Below, piece after piece: positions 9,386 to 16,731 of a stretch of DNA of 23,220 nucleotides. The DNA comes from Candidatus Eiseniibacteriota bacterium (lineage in GTDB: Bacteria > Arandabacterota > Arandabacteria > JAGLYR01). The stretch's first letter is position 1, and every line of letters starts with the position of its first letter. The notes under the pieces are model-generated. The model was not told the DNA's origin. It saw nothing but the letters and a program-made list of their open reading frames with translations, and ran no database searches. A program made the translations under genes and the position numbers. The stretch covers positions 1 to 23,220 of the forward strand of contig JAGLYR010000049.1 of assembly GCA_023132135.1 (NCBI GenBank), given 5' to 3'.

Positions 9386-10676
9386 AGCGATGCGAAGGTC
9401 GGTGATAGCGCTTCTCATATGCCTGGGTCTGCCCCTGGTGGGGGCGGCAGAGGGTATTGCAGGCAGCAGGCACTGCCCGAAGGCAACTTCCGAACGGCTT
9501 CCTCTCAGGGTTGCAACATTCCCGCGGTTCGAGGCCGATCTCAGCTACTTTGCTCTGGATGCGGAGATCTACCGCCTGGAAGCCTGGATTTCCGTCCTGA
9601 ACGACGATCTCCAGTTCGTGAAGCGGGAGGGACGCTACCTGGCGCGCTACGAGATCACGGTCATAGCGAACGATGGTGGTGGAACGCAGGTCAGGGGAGA
9701 CCAGATGAGGAAACGGCGGTGGGTGGACACCTACGAGGCCACAAACCGCACGGAAACGGTAGTTCTGGATCTTGTGACCCTGAAATTGCCCCACGGTGCG
9801 TACGACATCGCGATCCGGATCTGCGATTTGGACAGCGGTGTTGAGTCGAGCGGGCAACAGAGGGTGGTTCTTCCCAAGGGTGGGGACACTCCCTGGTTGA
9901 GCAGTCTCAAGTTCCTGGTGGGGACGCTGGAGAGAGGAGAGTCCTTCGACAGCTCTGGAGTGGAGGTGAGGCGCTCCTACGGCGATTCGTTGCCTGTTAT
10001 GCGGGCCTATGTCGAGCTCTACGGCGCCGGGAACGCCGCGCCGCCCGTGGAGCTGATCTATGAGATGGAGGATCCTGAGCGGGACCGTGTGGCCGTTGGC
10101 AGAGGACGGAGCCTGGGCGCTGGAGGATTCGGTCGTCCGTACCTCATTGAGGTTCCTACGGACAGTATCTCAATCGGAATCTACGATCTCAAGGTGACGG
10201 CGCGGGTGAGTGGGGAAGCTGTCGCTACAATGTGCGGTTCTTTCCGGGTGGCTTCTTCCAAGTCGCTCTGGGTGCGGGATTTCGACGCCATGCTGGACCT
10301 ACTGAGCTACATCGCCACGAGCGAAGAGATGGACAAACTGAAGGAGGTATCGCTGGAGGACCGCCGGGAGGCATGGGAGGAGTTCTGGGCCGGGCGTGAT
10401 ATCACGCCCGAGACGGGCCGGAACGAAACCCGGGATGAGTTCTTCACGCGAGTGGCATACGCCAATCGACACTTCGGGCAAATGTTGATCGAGGGCTGGC
10501 AAACGGACCGGGGACGGATCTACATCACCGAGGGCCCTCCGGACAACATCGAAAGCCATCCCATGAGCATGTCGGGGAATGCCTGGGAGGTATGGCACTA
10601 CCAGCGGCGGGGAATCATCTACATCTTTGAGGATCGAAATGGATTCGGGGAATATGTTTTGACTGGCATTCGGTAG
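9378..10676 (+). CDS. GWxTD-domain exported protein
   Basis: This 432-residue protein has a signal peptide (VIALLICLGLPLVGAAEG, cleavage near residue 26-29), a beta-rich middle part and a C-terminal GWxTD domain. The signature GWQTDRGRIYITEGPPD is at residues 373-389, preceded by REAWEEFWAGRDITPE and followed by the conserved WEVWHYQRRGIIYIFEDRNG. GWxTD domains are found mainly in FCB-group bacteria; their biochemical role is not known. The gene overlaps the second permease by 8 bases, so it is very likely cotranscribed with the exporter and may act with it in the periplasm or be exported by it. That role is inference from position only. Confidence 0.88.
   Translation: MNRAMRRSVIALLICLGLPLVGAAEGIAGSRHCPKATSERLPLRVATFPRFEADLSYFALDAEIYRLEAWISVLNDDLQFVKREGRYLARYEITVIANDGGGTQVRGDQMRKRRWVDTYEATNRTETVVLDLVTLKLPHGAYDIAIRICDLDSGVESSGQQRVVLPKGGDTPWLSSLKFLVGTLERGESFDSSGVEVRRSYGDSLPVMRAYVELYGAGNAAPPVELIYEMEDPERDRVAVGRGRSLGAGGFGRPYLIEVPTDSISIGIYDLKVTARVSGEAVATMCGSFRVASSKSLWVRDFDAMLDLLSYIATSEEMDKLKEVSLEDRREAWEEFWAGRDITPETGRNETRDEFFTRVAYANRHFGQMLIEGWQTDRGRIYITEGPPDNIESHPMSMSGNAWEVWHYQRRGIIYIFEDRNGFGEYVLTGIR
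10391..10410. repeat. 20-bp perfect palindrome inside the GWxTD gene
   Basis: The sequence CGGGCGTGATATCACGCCCG is its own reverse complement over all 20 bases, centred on GATATC. It encodes GRDITPE in a conserved part of the GWxTD domain. It could be chance plus coding constraint, or a protein-binding or extrusion site. Confidence 0.8.
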
Positions 10677-10732
10677 TACGGGTCTCTACTTTCTGGCGCA
10701 TTCTTCCCCAGAAACGGCGGTGATGACGGGAC

Positions 10733-11455
10733 ATGACGACAACAGATGCTGGTAGTAATTCCGGGGCGCGCGTGGTTCAGGTCGGGAGACTGTACAAGGC
10801 CCGCGACGGTATTTTCATCGACGGGGTATGCGCAGGGCTGGCGGAGTACATGGGCGTGAGCGCGATGGCTGTGCGGGCCGCGATCGTGATTCTGGCCTTT
10901 GCCGGATTCTGGGGGCTCGTTCTCTACCTTCTTGGGATGGTCCTGATTCCGAGATCGCCGGTTGCGGGCGTCTCTGAGGAGACGGCCGTTGAGAAACCCG
11001 CGGGCAGAGGGTGGGCAGCTGGGCTCGGCCTTGGCATCATCGTCTTGGGAGTTGTTCTTCTTCTGAGCGGGATCGGGCTTTTGCAGGTGCGGTTCTGGCG
11101 GGTCTGGCATATTGGTTTCGGGGTATCGTGGCCGCTCCTTGTTGTGGTGCTCGGGTGGGTAATCATGGTACGGCATGAGGCGGCGACAGACCGACGGGGA
11201 GATTCTTCCGGGAGGCTGGAACGTTGCCGGGATGACCGCATGGTAGCCGGGCTGTGTGGAGGTATAGCGCGGCGGATGCGGCTGGACCCCTCGCTCGTGC
11301 GGGTGCTCTGGTCGTTCTTCACGCTCCTGTCGGGGGGTGTGGGCGCGGTGCTCTATGGCATGCTGGTGCTGGGTATCTCCGAGGAAGCACAGGATACGCC
11401 GGCCGAGGCGGCGGGAAATGGCGCTGAGGCTCCGGAGAAGGTAGATCCACTGTAG
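10733..11455 (+). CDS. membrane protein with two PspC domains
   Basis: The 240-residue protein has a PspC domain at each end. The first (about 19-73) reads LYKARDGIFIDGVCAGLAEY followed by a hydrophobic pair ending VLIPRSP. The second (about 161-217) reads CRDDRMVAGLCGGIARRM and then LWSFFTLLSGGVGAVLYGML. Between them are two further hydrophobic segments (about 97-117 and 127-146) resembling the LiaI/LiaF-like membrane part. PspC proteins belong to envelope-stress responses in many bacteria. No PspA or PspB is nearby, so the role is inferred from domains alone. It starts 56 bases after the GWxTD gene. Its TAG stop abuts an imperfect hairpin. Confidence 0.83.
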   Translation: MTTTDAGSNSGARVVQVGRLYKARDGIFIDGVCAGLAEYMGVSAMAVRAAIVILAFAGFWGLVLYLLGMVLIPRSPVAGVSEETAVEKPAGRGWAAGLGLGIIVLGVVLLLSGIGLLQVRFWRVWHIGFGVSWPLLVVVLGWVIMVRHEAATDRRGDSSGRLERCRDDRMVAGLCGGIARRMRLDPSLVRVLWSFFTLLSGGVGAVLYGMLVLGISEEAQDTPAEAAGNGAEAPEKVDPL

Positions 11456-11498
11456 CCTGGACTATGCACGAATCCGGATGGATTCGCACACAGTCCAG
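11453..11498 (+). terminator. imperfect hairpin after the PspC gene
   Basis: Arms 11457-11475 and 11480-11498 pair in 16 of 19 positions (outer CTGGACT/AGTCCAG, inner CGAATCC/GGATTCG) around the loop GGAT. A T-rich stretch begins only about 20 bases later, so termination is possible but not canonical. The element starts TAGCCTGGACTA, the same 12 bases that follow the exbD2 gene at 1973, and in both places the TAG is the stop codon. It may belong to a repeat family. Confidence 0.5.
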
Positions 11499-11510
11499 CA
11501 CACTTCTCTA

Positions 11511-11538
11511 TTGCGGTCTGTTTTCTATTGTCTATTTT
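11511..11538 (+). promoter_or_regulatory. possible sigma-70-like promoter
   Basis: TTGCGG (11511-11516) and TATTTT (11533-11538) are separated by 16 bases in an unusually AT-rich patch for this window. The element lies behind the hairpin and just before the small membrane-protein gene. The match is modest (four of six in each box). Confidence 0.3.
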
Positions 11539-11555
11539 CCTGCCTGGTGTAGAGG

Positions 11556-11756
11556 ATGATCGTGATTCTGATACGGGCTCTTCTGGCAGTTGCGGTGGTC
11601 TTCTTCGTCGTGGGTTTGGCGAGAGCCATATCCAATGTCCGGGGTGCTCTCTCCGGGCGCGGTGGGAAGACTCCCTTGAGCAGGAAAGCGGATCCGCCGT
11701 ACGACCCCGGAGAGGTCGTCGAAGCTCAGTGGGAGGATCTCGACAAGAAGAAGTAG
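11556..11756 (+). CDS. small single-pass membrane protein, unknown function
   Basis: This 66-residue protein has one N-terminal membrane helix (about residues 2-24, ILIRALLAVAVVFFVVGLA) and a polar C-terminal tail with a PPYDPGEVVEAQWED segment and a lysine-rich end. I do not recognise the family with certainty. Similar short proteins with an N-terminal helix and a Cys-free YDP..VVEAEWE-like tail are common hypotheticals in FCB bacteria. ATG 11556 directly abuts an AGAGG site; GTG 11562, six bases after AGAGG, may be the true start. It lies 55 bases before the M1 peptidase gene. Confidence 0.65.
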   Translation: MIVILIRALLAVAVVFFVVGLARAISNVRGALSGRGGKTPLSRKADPPYDPGEVVEAQWEDLDKKK

Positions 11757-11811
11757 CTTGGGAGAGAGCTTGAACCAGGAAGTGTAGAAGGAAGGACGGG
11801 AGACGCTGGGG

Positions 11812-13836
11812 ATGTCGAACGGGGATCTCAGGCGACGCTTTCTATTGGTGATGGCGCTGCTTCCTATGTGGTTGCATTTGCCGGTGATCGTGAATGCTGC
11901 TCCACCGTCGATGCCCGTGTCGCCGTCCGAATGCCACCGTATGCTGGGTCAGGGTAAGGTGGGGCTGGCGCGAGGACTGGCCGATCGGCCGACCCTCAAG
12001 TCCGGACAGGCCGCTTTCGACGTTCTGCACTATGATTTGGTGCTGAGGGTTGACCCCGCGGACGAGTCCCTGGTGGGTGACATCGGCATCCACGTGGCGT
12101 CGGTCATCGCTTCCCTGGATTCGGTCGTTCTGGATTTCGTGGTGCGCCCGGAAATGACGGTGGACTCCGCGAGCGTGGACGGACAGGCGGCCGGTTTCCG
12201 GTGGGGCGATGATGCCGTGCGCATTGCAATGCCTGCGGGGCTGGCTGCTGGTGAGAGCAGCTGGGTCAGGGTGTGGTACCATGGGCAGCCGGAAACCCCA
12301 ACCGTGGGGTTCGGGTTCGGCGTGACTCCAAGGGGGCATCCCACCATCTGGACTCTGAGCGAGCCGGAGATGGCCCGATTCTGGTGGCCGTGCAAGGATG
12401 CTCCGTCGGACAAGGCTACGGCCACGATCTCGATTCGGGTACCAGAGCCGCTGATGGCCGTCTCCAATGGACTGCTCCTGGAAATCGAGTCCTTGGGAGA
12501 TGGTACCCGAACGTGGCACTGGTCGGAAACCTACCCCATCGCGACGTATCTTGTGTCCCTTGCCATCTGCGAGTACGATGTCTTTGAGGACTCATATGTT
12601 ACAACTTCCGGCGATTCCATGCCTGTCATCTACTATGTATACCCGGAACACCGCTCTCGCGCTGAACGGGATTTCCGTTTCACAGTGGACATGATCGAGT
12701 TCTACGCGTCGGTGTTCGGTGAGTATCCGTTTCTCAGAGAGAAGTACGGAATGGCTGAGTTCCCCTGGGGTGGGGCCATGGAACACCAGACCGTAACCAG
12801 CTATGGCTCGCCCCTGATCACGGGTACGAACATCTACGATTGGATCATTGCGCACGAGCTTGCGCACCAGTGGTGGGGAGATCTCGTAACGCTGGAAACC
12901 TGGGACGACATCTGGCTCAACGAGGGGTTCGCGGTATACTCGGAGGCGCTCTGGGAAGAGCACATTGCTGGTGAGGGCGCGTACCACGCCTACATGGCTG
13001 CCATGGACCGGAAGGTCGGTTTCAGCGGGACTCTCTACGGTCCCAGCGCGGACCCGGATTCAGCGTTCATGGTTCCCTACGTCTACACTGTCTACGACAA
13101 GGGAGCCTGGGTGCTCCACATGCTCCGGCATGTCGTTGGAGACAGCGTGTTTTTCCAGATTCTGCGCGACTACGCGTCGCACACGAGTCATGCCTACCGG
13201 ACAGCCAACACAGTCCAGTTCCAGGCTCTCGCGGAGGATCACCACGGCAGGTCCCTCGACTGGTTCTTCACCAAATGGGTCTACGGCACCGGGCGTCCTG
13301 AGTACGAATACCGGTGGACAACGCGGACGACCGGCGGGCAACATCTGCTGATGCTTCATATCGACCAGGTGCAGACGGCGAGCGGTGTGTTCGAGATGCC
13401 GTTGGACGTGGCGGTTGAGTTCGCAAGTGGGGAGACCACGTTCGTGGTGGTCGACTCATTGGAGTGTCAGGATTTTGAGGTGGTTCTGGAAAAGCGACCG
13501 GTAGCTGTGGTTCTGGATCCGGAAGGCTGGGTATTGAAACGCGCAGTGGAAAGACCGGAGCGGTTTGCACTTTACGGTGTCTGTCCGAATCCATTTCACG
13601 AGACAACGCGTGTGGTGTATGATTTGCACACAACACAAGCGGTAGAGTTTACGATCTATGATGTCACCGGACGGCGGGTGACAAACCTTGTTGATCATGT
13701 CATGTCTCCCGGGCACCACGAGGTCGTATGGGACGGGGGCAACGATCGGGGCGAGCGAGTTGCTCCGGGTGTCTACTTCGGGAAGCTGATCGTGGGAGGA
13801 CGGGAGAACCGGATCCGTCTGGTTTTGATCCGTTAG
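11812..13836 (+). CDS. secreted M1-family zinc aminopeptidase with C-terminal sorting-like domain
   Basis: This is an exported metallo-aminopeptidase of 674 residues. A signal peptide (RRFLLVMALLPMWLHLPVIVNA) is followed by the M1 N-terminal beta domain (about 55-240) and the catalytic domain. The substrate motif GAMEH is at 321-325, and the zinc motif HELAH at 348-352 has its third ligand Glu371 in LNEGFAVY. After the catalytic domain comes a short beta region and then, from about residue 585, a FlgD/T9SS-type C-terminal domain (YGVCPNPFHETTRVVYDL ... IYDVTGRRV ... DGGNDRGERVAPGVYFGKL). Such tails are usual on secreted proteins of FCB-type bacteria. The start follows a purine-rich region with GGGAG. 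It is 20 bases upstream of the PilZ gene. Confidence 0.92.
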   Translation: MSNGDLRRRFLLVMALLPMWLHLPVIVNAAPPSMPVSPSECHRMLGQGKVGLARGLADRPTLKSGQAAFDVLHYDLVLRVDPADESLVGDIGIHVASVIASLDSVVLDFVVRPEMTVDSASVDGQAAGFRWGDDAVRIAMPAGLAAGESSWVRVWYHGQPETPTVGFGFGVTPRGHPTIWTLSEPEMARFWWPCKDAPSDKATATISIRVPEPLMAVSNGLLLEIESLGDGTRTWHWSETYPIATYLVSLAICEYDVFEDSYVTTSGDSMPVIYYVYPEHRSRAERDFRFTVDMIEFYASVFGEYPFLREKYGMAEFPWGGAMEHQTVTSYGSPLITGTNIYDWIIAHELAHQWWGDLVTLETWDDIWLNEGFAVYSEALWEEHIAGEGAYHAYMAAMDRKVGFSGTLYGPSADPDSAFMVPYVYTVYDKGAWVLHMLRHVVGDSVFFQILRDYASHTSHAYRTANTVQFQALAEDHHGRSLDWFFTKWVYGTGRPEYEYRWTTRTTGGQHLLMLHIDQVQTASGVFEMPLDVAVEFASGETTFVVVDSLECQDFEVVLEKRPVAVVLDPEGWVLKRAVERPERFALYGVCPNPFHETTRVVYDLHTTQAVEFTIYDVTGRRVTNLVDHVMSPGHHEVVWDGGNDRGERVAPGVYFGKLIVGGRENRIRLVLIR

Positions 13837-13856
13837 CCAGGAATGGAGTTCATACG

Positions 13857-14291
13857 ATGCCATCTCGTGAAAAAGAACGGCGTACCAGACCTAGAGTCCA
13901 GGTAGGTCTGGCGGCCCAACTCTCCGATGAATCCGGAGCCACTGGGCTGGCTGCCGAGACGGTCAACGTCTCCGTGGCAGGAGTCTGCTGCCGGGTGCCA
14001 AGACCCGTGGAGCCCCTGACCCGGGTAAAAATCACCCTTCTGGTCCCTGACGTGAAGAGCAAAAAGCACGCGAAATCCGCTGTCGTGTCGACAGAGGGTG
14101 TCGTGGTCCGCACGGAGCTGCTGGAGTCGGAGGCGGGTAAGGAAACATATGAAATCGCGTGCGCATTTACCGGATTGAAGGACAAGGATCTAAAAATCAT
14201 GCAATCATACGTGGACAGTCGGCTGGACCAGACGGCGCCCTCTTCGAAAGGCCGCGGGTCGCAAGGTGCGGGTACGAAGCCGGCCTCCTGA
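13857..14291 (+). CDS. PilZ-domain protein, probable c-di-GMP receptor
   Basis: This is a 144-residue stand-alone PilZ protein. The two c-di-GMP binding elements are visible: an arginine-rich RxxxR segment near the start (RRTRPRVQV, residues 8-16) and the NxSxxG motif in TVNVSVAGVCC. Together they predict real ligand binding. PilZ proteins of this type commonly modulate motility, pili or chemosensory output. The start ATG 13857 has GGAG eight bases upstream; the open frame extends further upstream but there it overlaps the peptidase gene. It lies just before the chemosensory operon, separated from it by 259 bases that hold a sigma-54-like element and a repeat hairpin. Confidence 0.85.
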   Translation: MPSREKERRTRPRVQVGLAAQLSDESGATGLAAETVNVSVAGVCCRVPRPVEPLTRVKITLLVPDVKSKKHAKSAVVSTEGVVVRTELLESEAGKETYEIACAFTGLKDKDLKIMQSYVDSRLDQTAPSSKGRGSQGAGTKPAS

Positions 14292-14327
14292 GGCAGAATG
14301 CAACGGAGCGACTGCCTGCCCTGTCCG

Positions 14328-14339
14328 CTCTCCGGAGAG
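14328..14339. repeat. 12-bp palindrome in the pre-cheA intergenic region
   Basis: CTCTCCGGAGAG is a perfect palindrome located about 80-95 bases upstream of the sigma-54-like -24 element, a distance at which activator sites are often found. Only one copy is seen, so an operator role is a guess. Confidence 0.3.
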
Positions 14340-14418
14340 GGCAACCTCATTCGTCACGTATCTATCGATACCGCAGCGTAGTACGGGACCATCTCAAACT
14401 CCTCTTGTGACACTCTCC

Positions 14419-14435
14419 TTGGCTTGCCTCTTGCT
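14419..14435 (+). promoter_or_regulatory. sigma-54-like (-24/-12) promoter for the chemosensory operon
   Basis: The sequence TTGGCTTGCCTCTTGCT has the invariant GG (14421-14422) and GC (14433-14434) ten bases apart, with TGGC, the following G, and TTGCT in place as in the TGGCACG-N4-TTGCW consensus; the central AC is TT. Transcription would begin near 14446, giving a leader of about 105 bases before cheA that includes the repeat hairpin. The operon itself encodes an NtrC-type sigma-54 activator, which makes the match more meaningful. Confidence 0.5.
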
Positions 14436-14492
14436 TCTGCAACAGGGTGGCGGTACGCGCGCGCCGCTACAGGCGCACCTCTGTACTCACAA

Positions 14493-14528
14493 GCCCGCAT
14501 TTCTCACCAGGCGGTGAGAAATGCGGGC
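14493..14528. repeat. palindromic repeat copy 1: perfect 16-bp stem
   Basis: Arms GCCCGCATTTCTCACC (14493-14508) and GGTGAGAAATGCGGGC (14513-14528) are perfectly complementary around the four-base loop AGGC. No T-run follows. The element lies in the cheA leader and covers the upstream in-frame ATG 14521. The arm sequence recurs at 16652-16697 and at the window end, which marks it as a dispersed REP-like element. Confidence 0.85.
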
Positions 14529-14550
14529 CAGCCACTCTGGGAACACCAGC

Positions 14551-16146
14551 ATGCAGCCGGAAACACCTGGATCGCAGATCATCGAGCAAATGCGGGGTGA
14601 GTTCCTTGCAGAAGCCGAGGAACTGCTCGACGAGATAAGGGCGGATCTAGCGCTCTTGGGAAGCGAGGCGAACCGCGCGGCGCCGGATCTTCTGTACAAA
14701 GTTCTGAGGGCCGCCCACTCGTTGAAAGGTTCGAGTGGGATGTTCGGACTGGATGATCTGTCCGAGGCGAGTCACTCGTTGGAAGGTATGCTGGAGGATT
14801 TGAAATCGGGCCGGGTGGAGGATGTCGGGGATTTCATCGAGGCGAGTTTGGACCAGGCGGAGATGATGCGGTCCGTTCTCGATGAGGTGATTGGGGCGCA
14901 GGAAACGAGACCCAAGGACGGGGACTCCGATTCCGCGGTGCCTGTGCAGAGGCCTGAAGCCAGCCAATTCCTGAGAGTCGACATGGGCGATCTGGATCAG
15001 GCTCTCAATCTCGTAGGGGATCTGTTTCTTGGTATCGATGCTCTCCGGAATCTGGACAAGTCGGTGGGGCTTGATGGCGAGAAGCGGAGCGGTCGGCGCG
15101 AGCGCATAATCTCGACGCGCAGACGGGGCCGCAAGTTGACCGAGCTGCGGGAGTGTCTCCTCAGCATGCGGATGGTCCCGCTGGCAAGGATTTTTGCTCG
15201 CCTCGTTCCCGCTGTCCGATCTGTAACGCGCGAGACAGGGAAGAAAGCGGCACTGACGATCGAAGGCGGCGAGACACGCTTGGACAAAGGTATGGCGGAG
15301 CGGCTGTCGGATCCGCTGCTCCATCTGCTTCGAAACGCGATTGACCACGGGCTGGAAGAGCCTTCAGAGCGGGAGAAACTGGGCAAGCCGGCGGAGGGAC
15401 GGATATCGGTGTCGGCCAGGCGAGAGGGCAGCGAGGTCGTGATTGAGGTGCAGGACGACGGCCGCGGCGTGGACCTGGGGAAGCTGCTGGAGAAGGCCAG
15501 GGAACGAGGTCTCCTGAATGGTGAAACGGCCCCGTCGGAGCGCCGGATTCTGGATTGTCTGTTTGCTCACGGCGTGACGACGGCGAGCCGGGTGAGCACG
15601 GTGTCGGGGCGAGGCGTCGGCATGGATGTCGTGCGCACCAACGTTGCCCGCCTGAGTGGTACGGTGGCCGTGTCGACAGAGCAAGGCAAGGGGACTAGAG
15701 TATCAATCCGCGTGCCTCCAACGCTGTCTACCATTGATGGTCTTCTCCTTGAGATTGCCGGGCAGATTGTGGTGCTGCCGTTTTACTCCGTGCGGGAAGT
15801 GATACGAATTACGGAGGCGGATCGGCAGCGTGTTGTAGAGAGTGGGAACTTGCCGTTGAGAGACGAGACCATCCGAGCGGCCGCGCTGGCGCCCATTCTC
15901 GGTCTCAATGACGGGGTGCGAGGGGAGGAATTCGCGGTTGTAATGGCGCGCAGATCCGACACGGTGGCTGTGTTGGTTGACGGGCTGGCCGAGCGGGCGG
16001 AAGTTCTGGTGAAACCGCTGGGACCGCGTCTGGATTCGCTGGACAAATTCTCGGGAGTGACCGAACTGGCCGACGGGCGCGTTGCCCCGGTTCTCGATGT
16101 TTCGGCGGTCATGAAGGGGGTGGGGGGTGTTGAAGGACTGTCCTGA
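14551..16146 (+). CDS. cheA: CheA-type chemosensory histidine kinase lacking P2
   Basis: This is the central kinase of a chemosensory array, 531 residues. Domains in order: P1/Hpt with phospho-acceptor His56 in AAHSLKGSSGMFG; P3 dimerisation (about 140-230); P4 ATPase with N-box LLRNAIDHG (Asn262), DDGRGV (302-307) and GRGVGM (353-358); P5 CheW-like domain (about 390-525). Only about 25 residues separate P1 from P3, so the CheY/CheB-docking P2 domain is missing. I chose ATG 14551 (GGGA eight bases upstream) because the earlier ATG 14521 lies inside a 16-bp hairpin arm. A cheW gene overlaps its end by 20 bases. The absence of P2 and of CheY suggests output to another regulator, perhaps the NtrC-type protein downstream. 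Confidence 0.93.
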   Translation: MQPETPGSQIIEQMRGEFLAEAEELLDEIRADLALLGSEANRAAPDLLYKVLRAAHSLKGSSGMFGLDDLSEASHSLEGMLEDLKSGRVEDVGDFIEASLDQAEMMRSVLDEVIGAQETRPKDGDSDSAVPVQRPEASQFLRVDMGDLDQALNLVGDLFLGIDALRNLDKSVGLDGEKRSGRRERIISTRRRGRKLTELRECLLSMRMVPLARIFARLVPAVRSVTRETGKKAALTIEGGETRLDKGMAERLSDPLLHLLRNAIDHGLEEPSEREKLGKPAEGRISVSARREGSEVVIEVQDDGRGVDLGKLLEKARERGLLNGETAPSERRILDCLFAHGVTTASRVSTVSGRGVGMDVVRTNVARLSGTVAVSTEQGKGTRVSIRVPPTLSTIDGLLLEIAGQIVVLPFYSVREVIRITEADRQRVVESGNLPLRDETIRAAALAPILGLNDGVRGEEFAVVMARRSDTVAVLVDGLAERAEVLVKPLGPRLDSLDKFSGVTELADGRVAPVLDVSAVMKGVGGVEGLS

Positions 16147-16651
16147 CAGGTTGGCATTCGGGTCGCCTTCCGGAGGAGTCACGCAGTCGGCGGACGGGAT
16201 GTACGTGATTCTGTCTCTCGGGAAGCAATACTGCGCCATCAGTGCGGAGAATGTGGAGGAGGTGTTGACCCAGGAACCCTTTACCAGGTTTCCGCTGGCG
16301 GGGAAATCCGTCGCAGGGGCCATGTTTTTCCGAGGTGCCTGCGTGACGGTGTATGATCTGGGCTGGATCCTCGCAAGGTGTCCGGTGAAACCCTCACGCT
16401 CCTCCCGGATCATCGTACTGCGGGAGCCCAACCGGGCCTCATTGCTGGTGGAGCGAATCCTGACGCTGATATCGGGCGCCGGCGAACCTATCGACAGTCC
16501 GGATCTTTCCCTCGGGCGGTACGTGAATGGCCAGATCCGATGGCTCGATCGTCTTGTGAAGATAATTGATGTACACGGGTTGCTACGGTTGGAGGCAGAT
16601 CGCGCCGAAGCATTGATGAGGAAGGCGCCTGGCGAGGCGCCTCGACTCTAG
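16127..16651 (+). CDS. cheW: CheW-like coupling protein
   Basis: This protein would link the MCP-like receptor to CheA. The 174 residues contain one CheW domain (about 22-158): [23 protein letters not shown] is the first strand pair and typical CheW opening, followed by [20 protein letters not shown], which corresponds to the conserved G..N.RG..V.V.DL region. The later half ends [17 protein letters not shown]. Start GTG 16127 follows a purine-rich AAGGGGG and overlaps cheA by 20 bases; TTG 16130 is also possible. Its TAG stop forms the first bases of the long palindromic repeat. Confidence 0.85.
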   Translation: MLKDCPDRLAFGSPSGGVTQSADGMYVILSLGKQYCAISAENVEEVLTQEPFTRFPLAGKSVAGAMFFRGACVTVYDLGWILARCPVKPSRSSRIIVLREPNRASLLVERILTLISGAGEPIDSPDLSLGRYVNGQIRWLDRLVKIIDVHGLLRLEADRAEALMRKAPGEAPRL

Positions 16652-16697
16652 CCGGCATTTCTCGCCAGCCTCGTCGCGAGGCTGGCGAGAAATGCGG
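16649..16697. repeat. palindromic repeat copy 2: long hairpin between cheW and the MCP gene
   Basis: Arms 16655-16673 (GCATTTCTCGCCAGCCTCG) and 16677-16695 are perfectly complementary over 19 bp with a three-base loop TCG. Two more C-G pairs (16652-16653 with 16696-16697) extend it past a single bulged G. The outer sequence GCATTTCTCGCC/GGCGAGAAATGC is shared with copy 1. There is no T-run. Within an operon such a hairpin might stabilise the upstream mRNA or reduce downstream expression. Confidence 0.85.
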
Positions 16698-16731
16698 ACC
16701 AAGAACCAAATCGGTAGCAAGGGGGCTGCGC

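Noticed and set aside
7997-9418. Minus-strand frame of 473 codons opposite the second permease
   Set aside because: Same reason: it mirrors an FtsX-type permease and its translation is rich in His, Gln, Pro and Arg with no recognisable domain.
14292-14550. c-di-GMP riboswitch in the cheA leader, suggested by the PilZ neighbour
   Set aside because: The conserved GEMM core sequences are not present; only the repeat hairpin and weak stems are seen.
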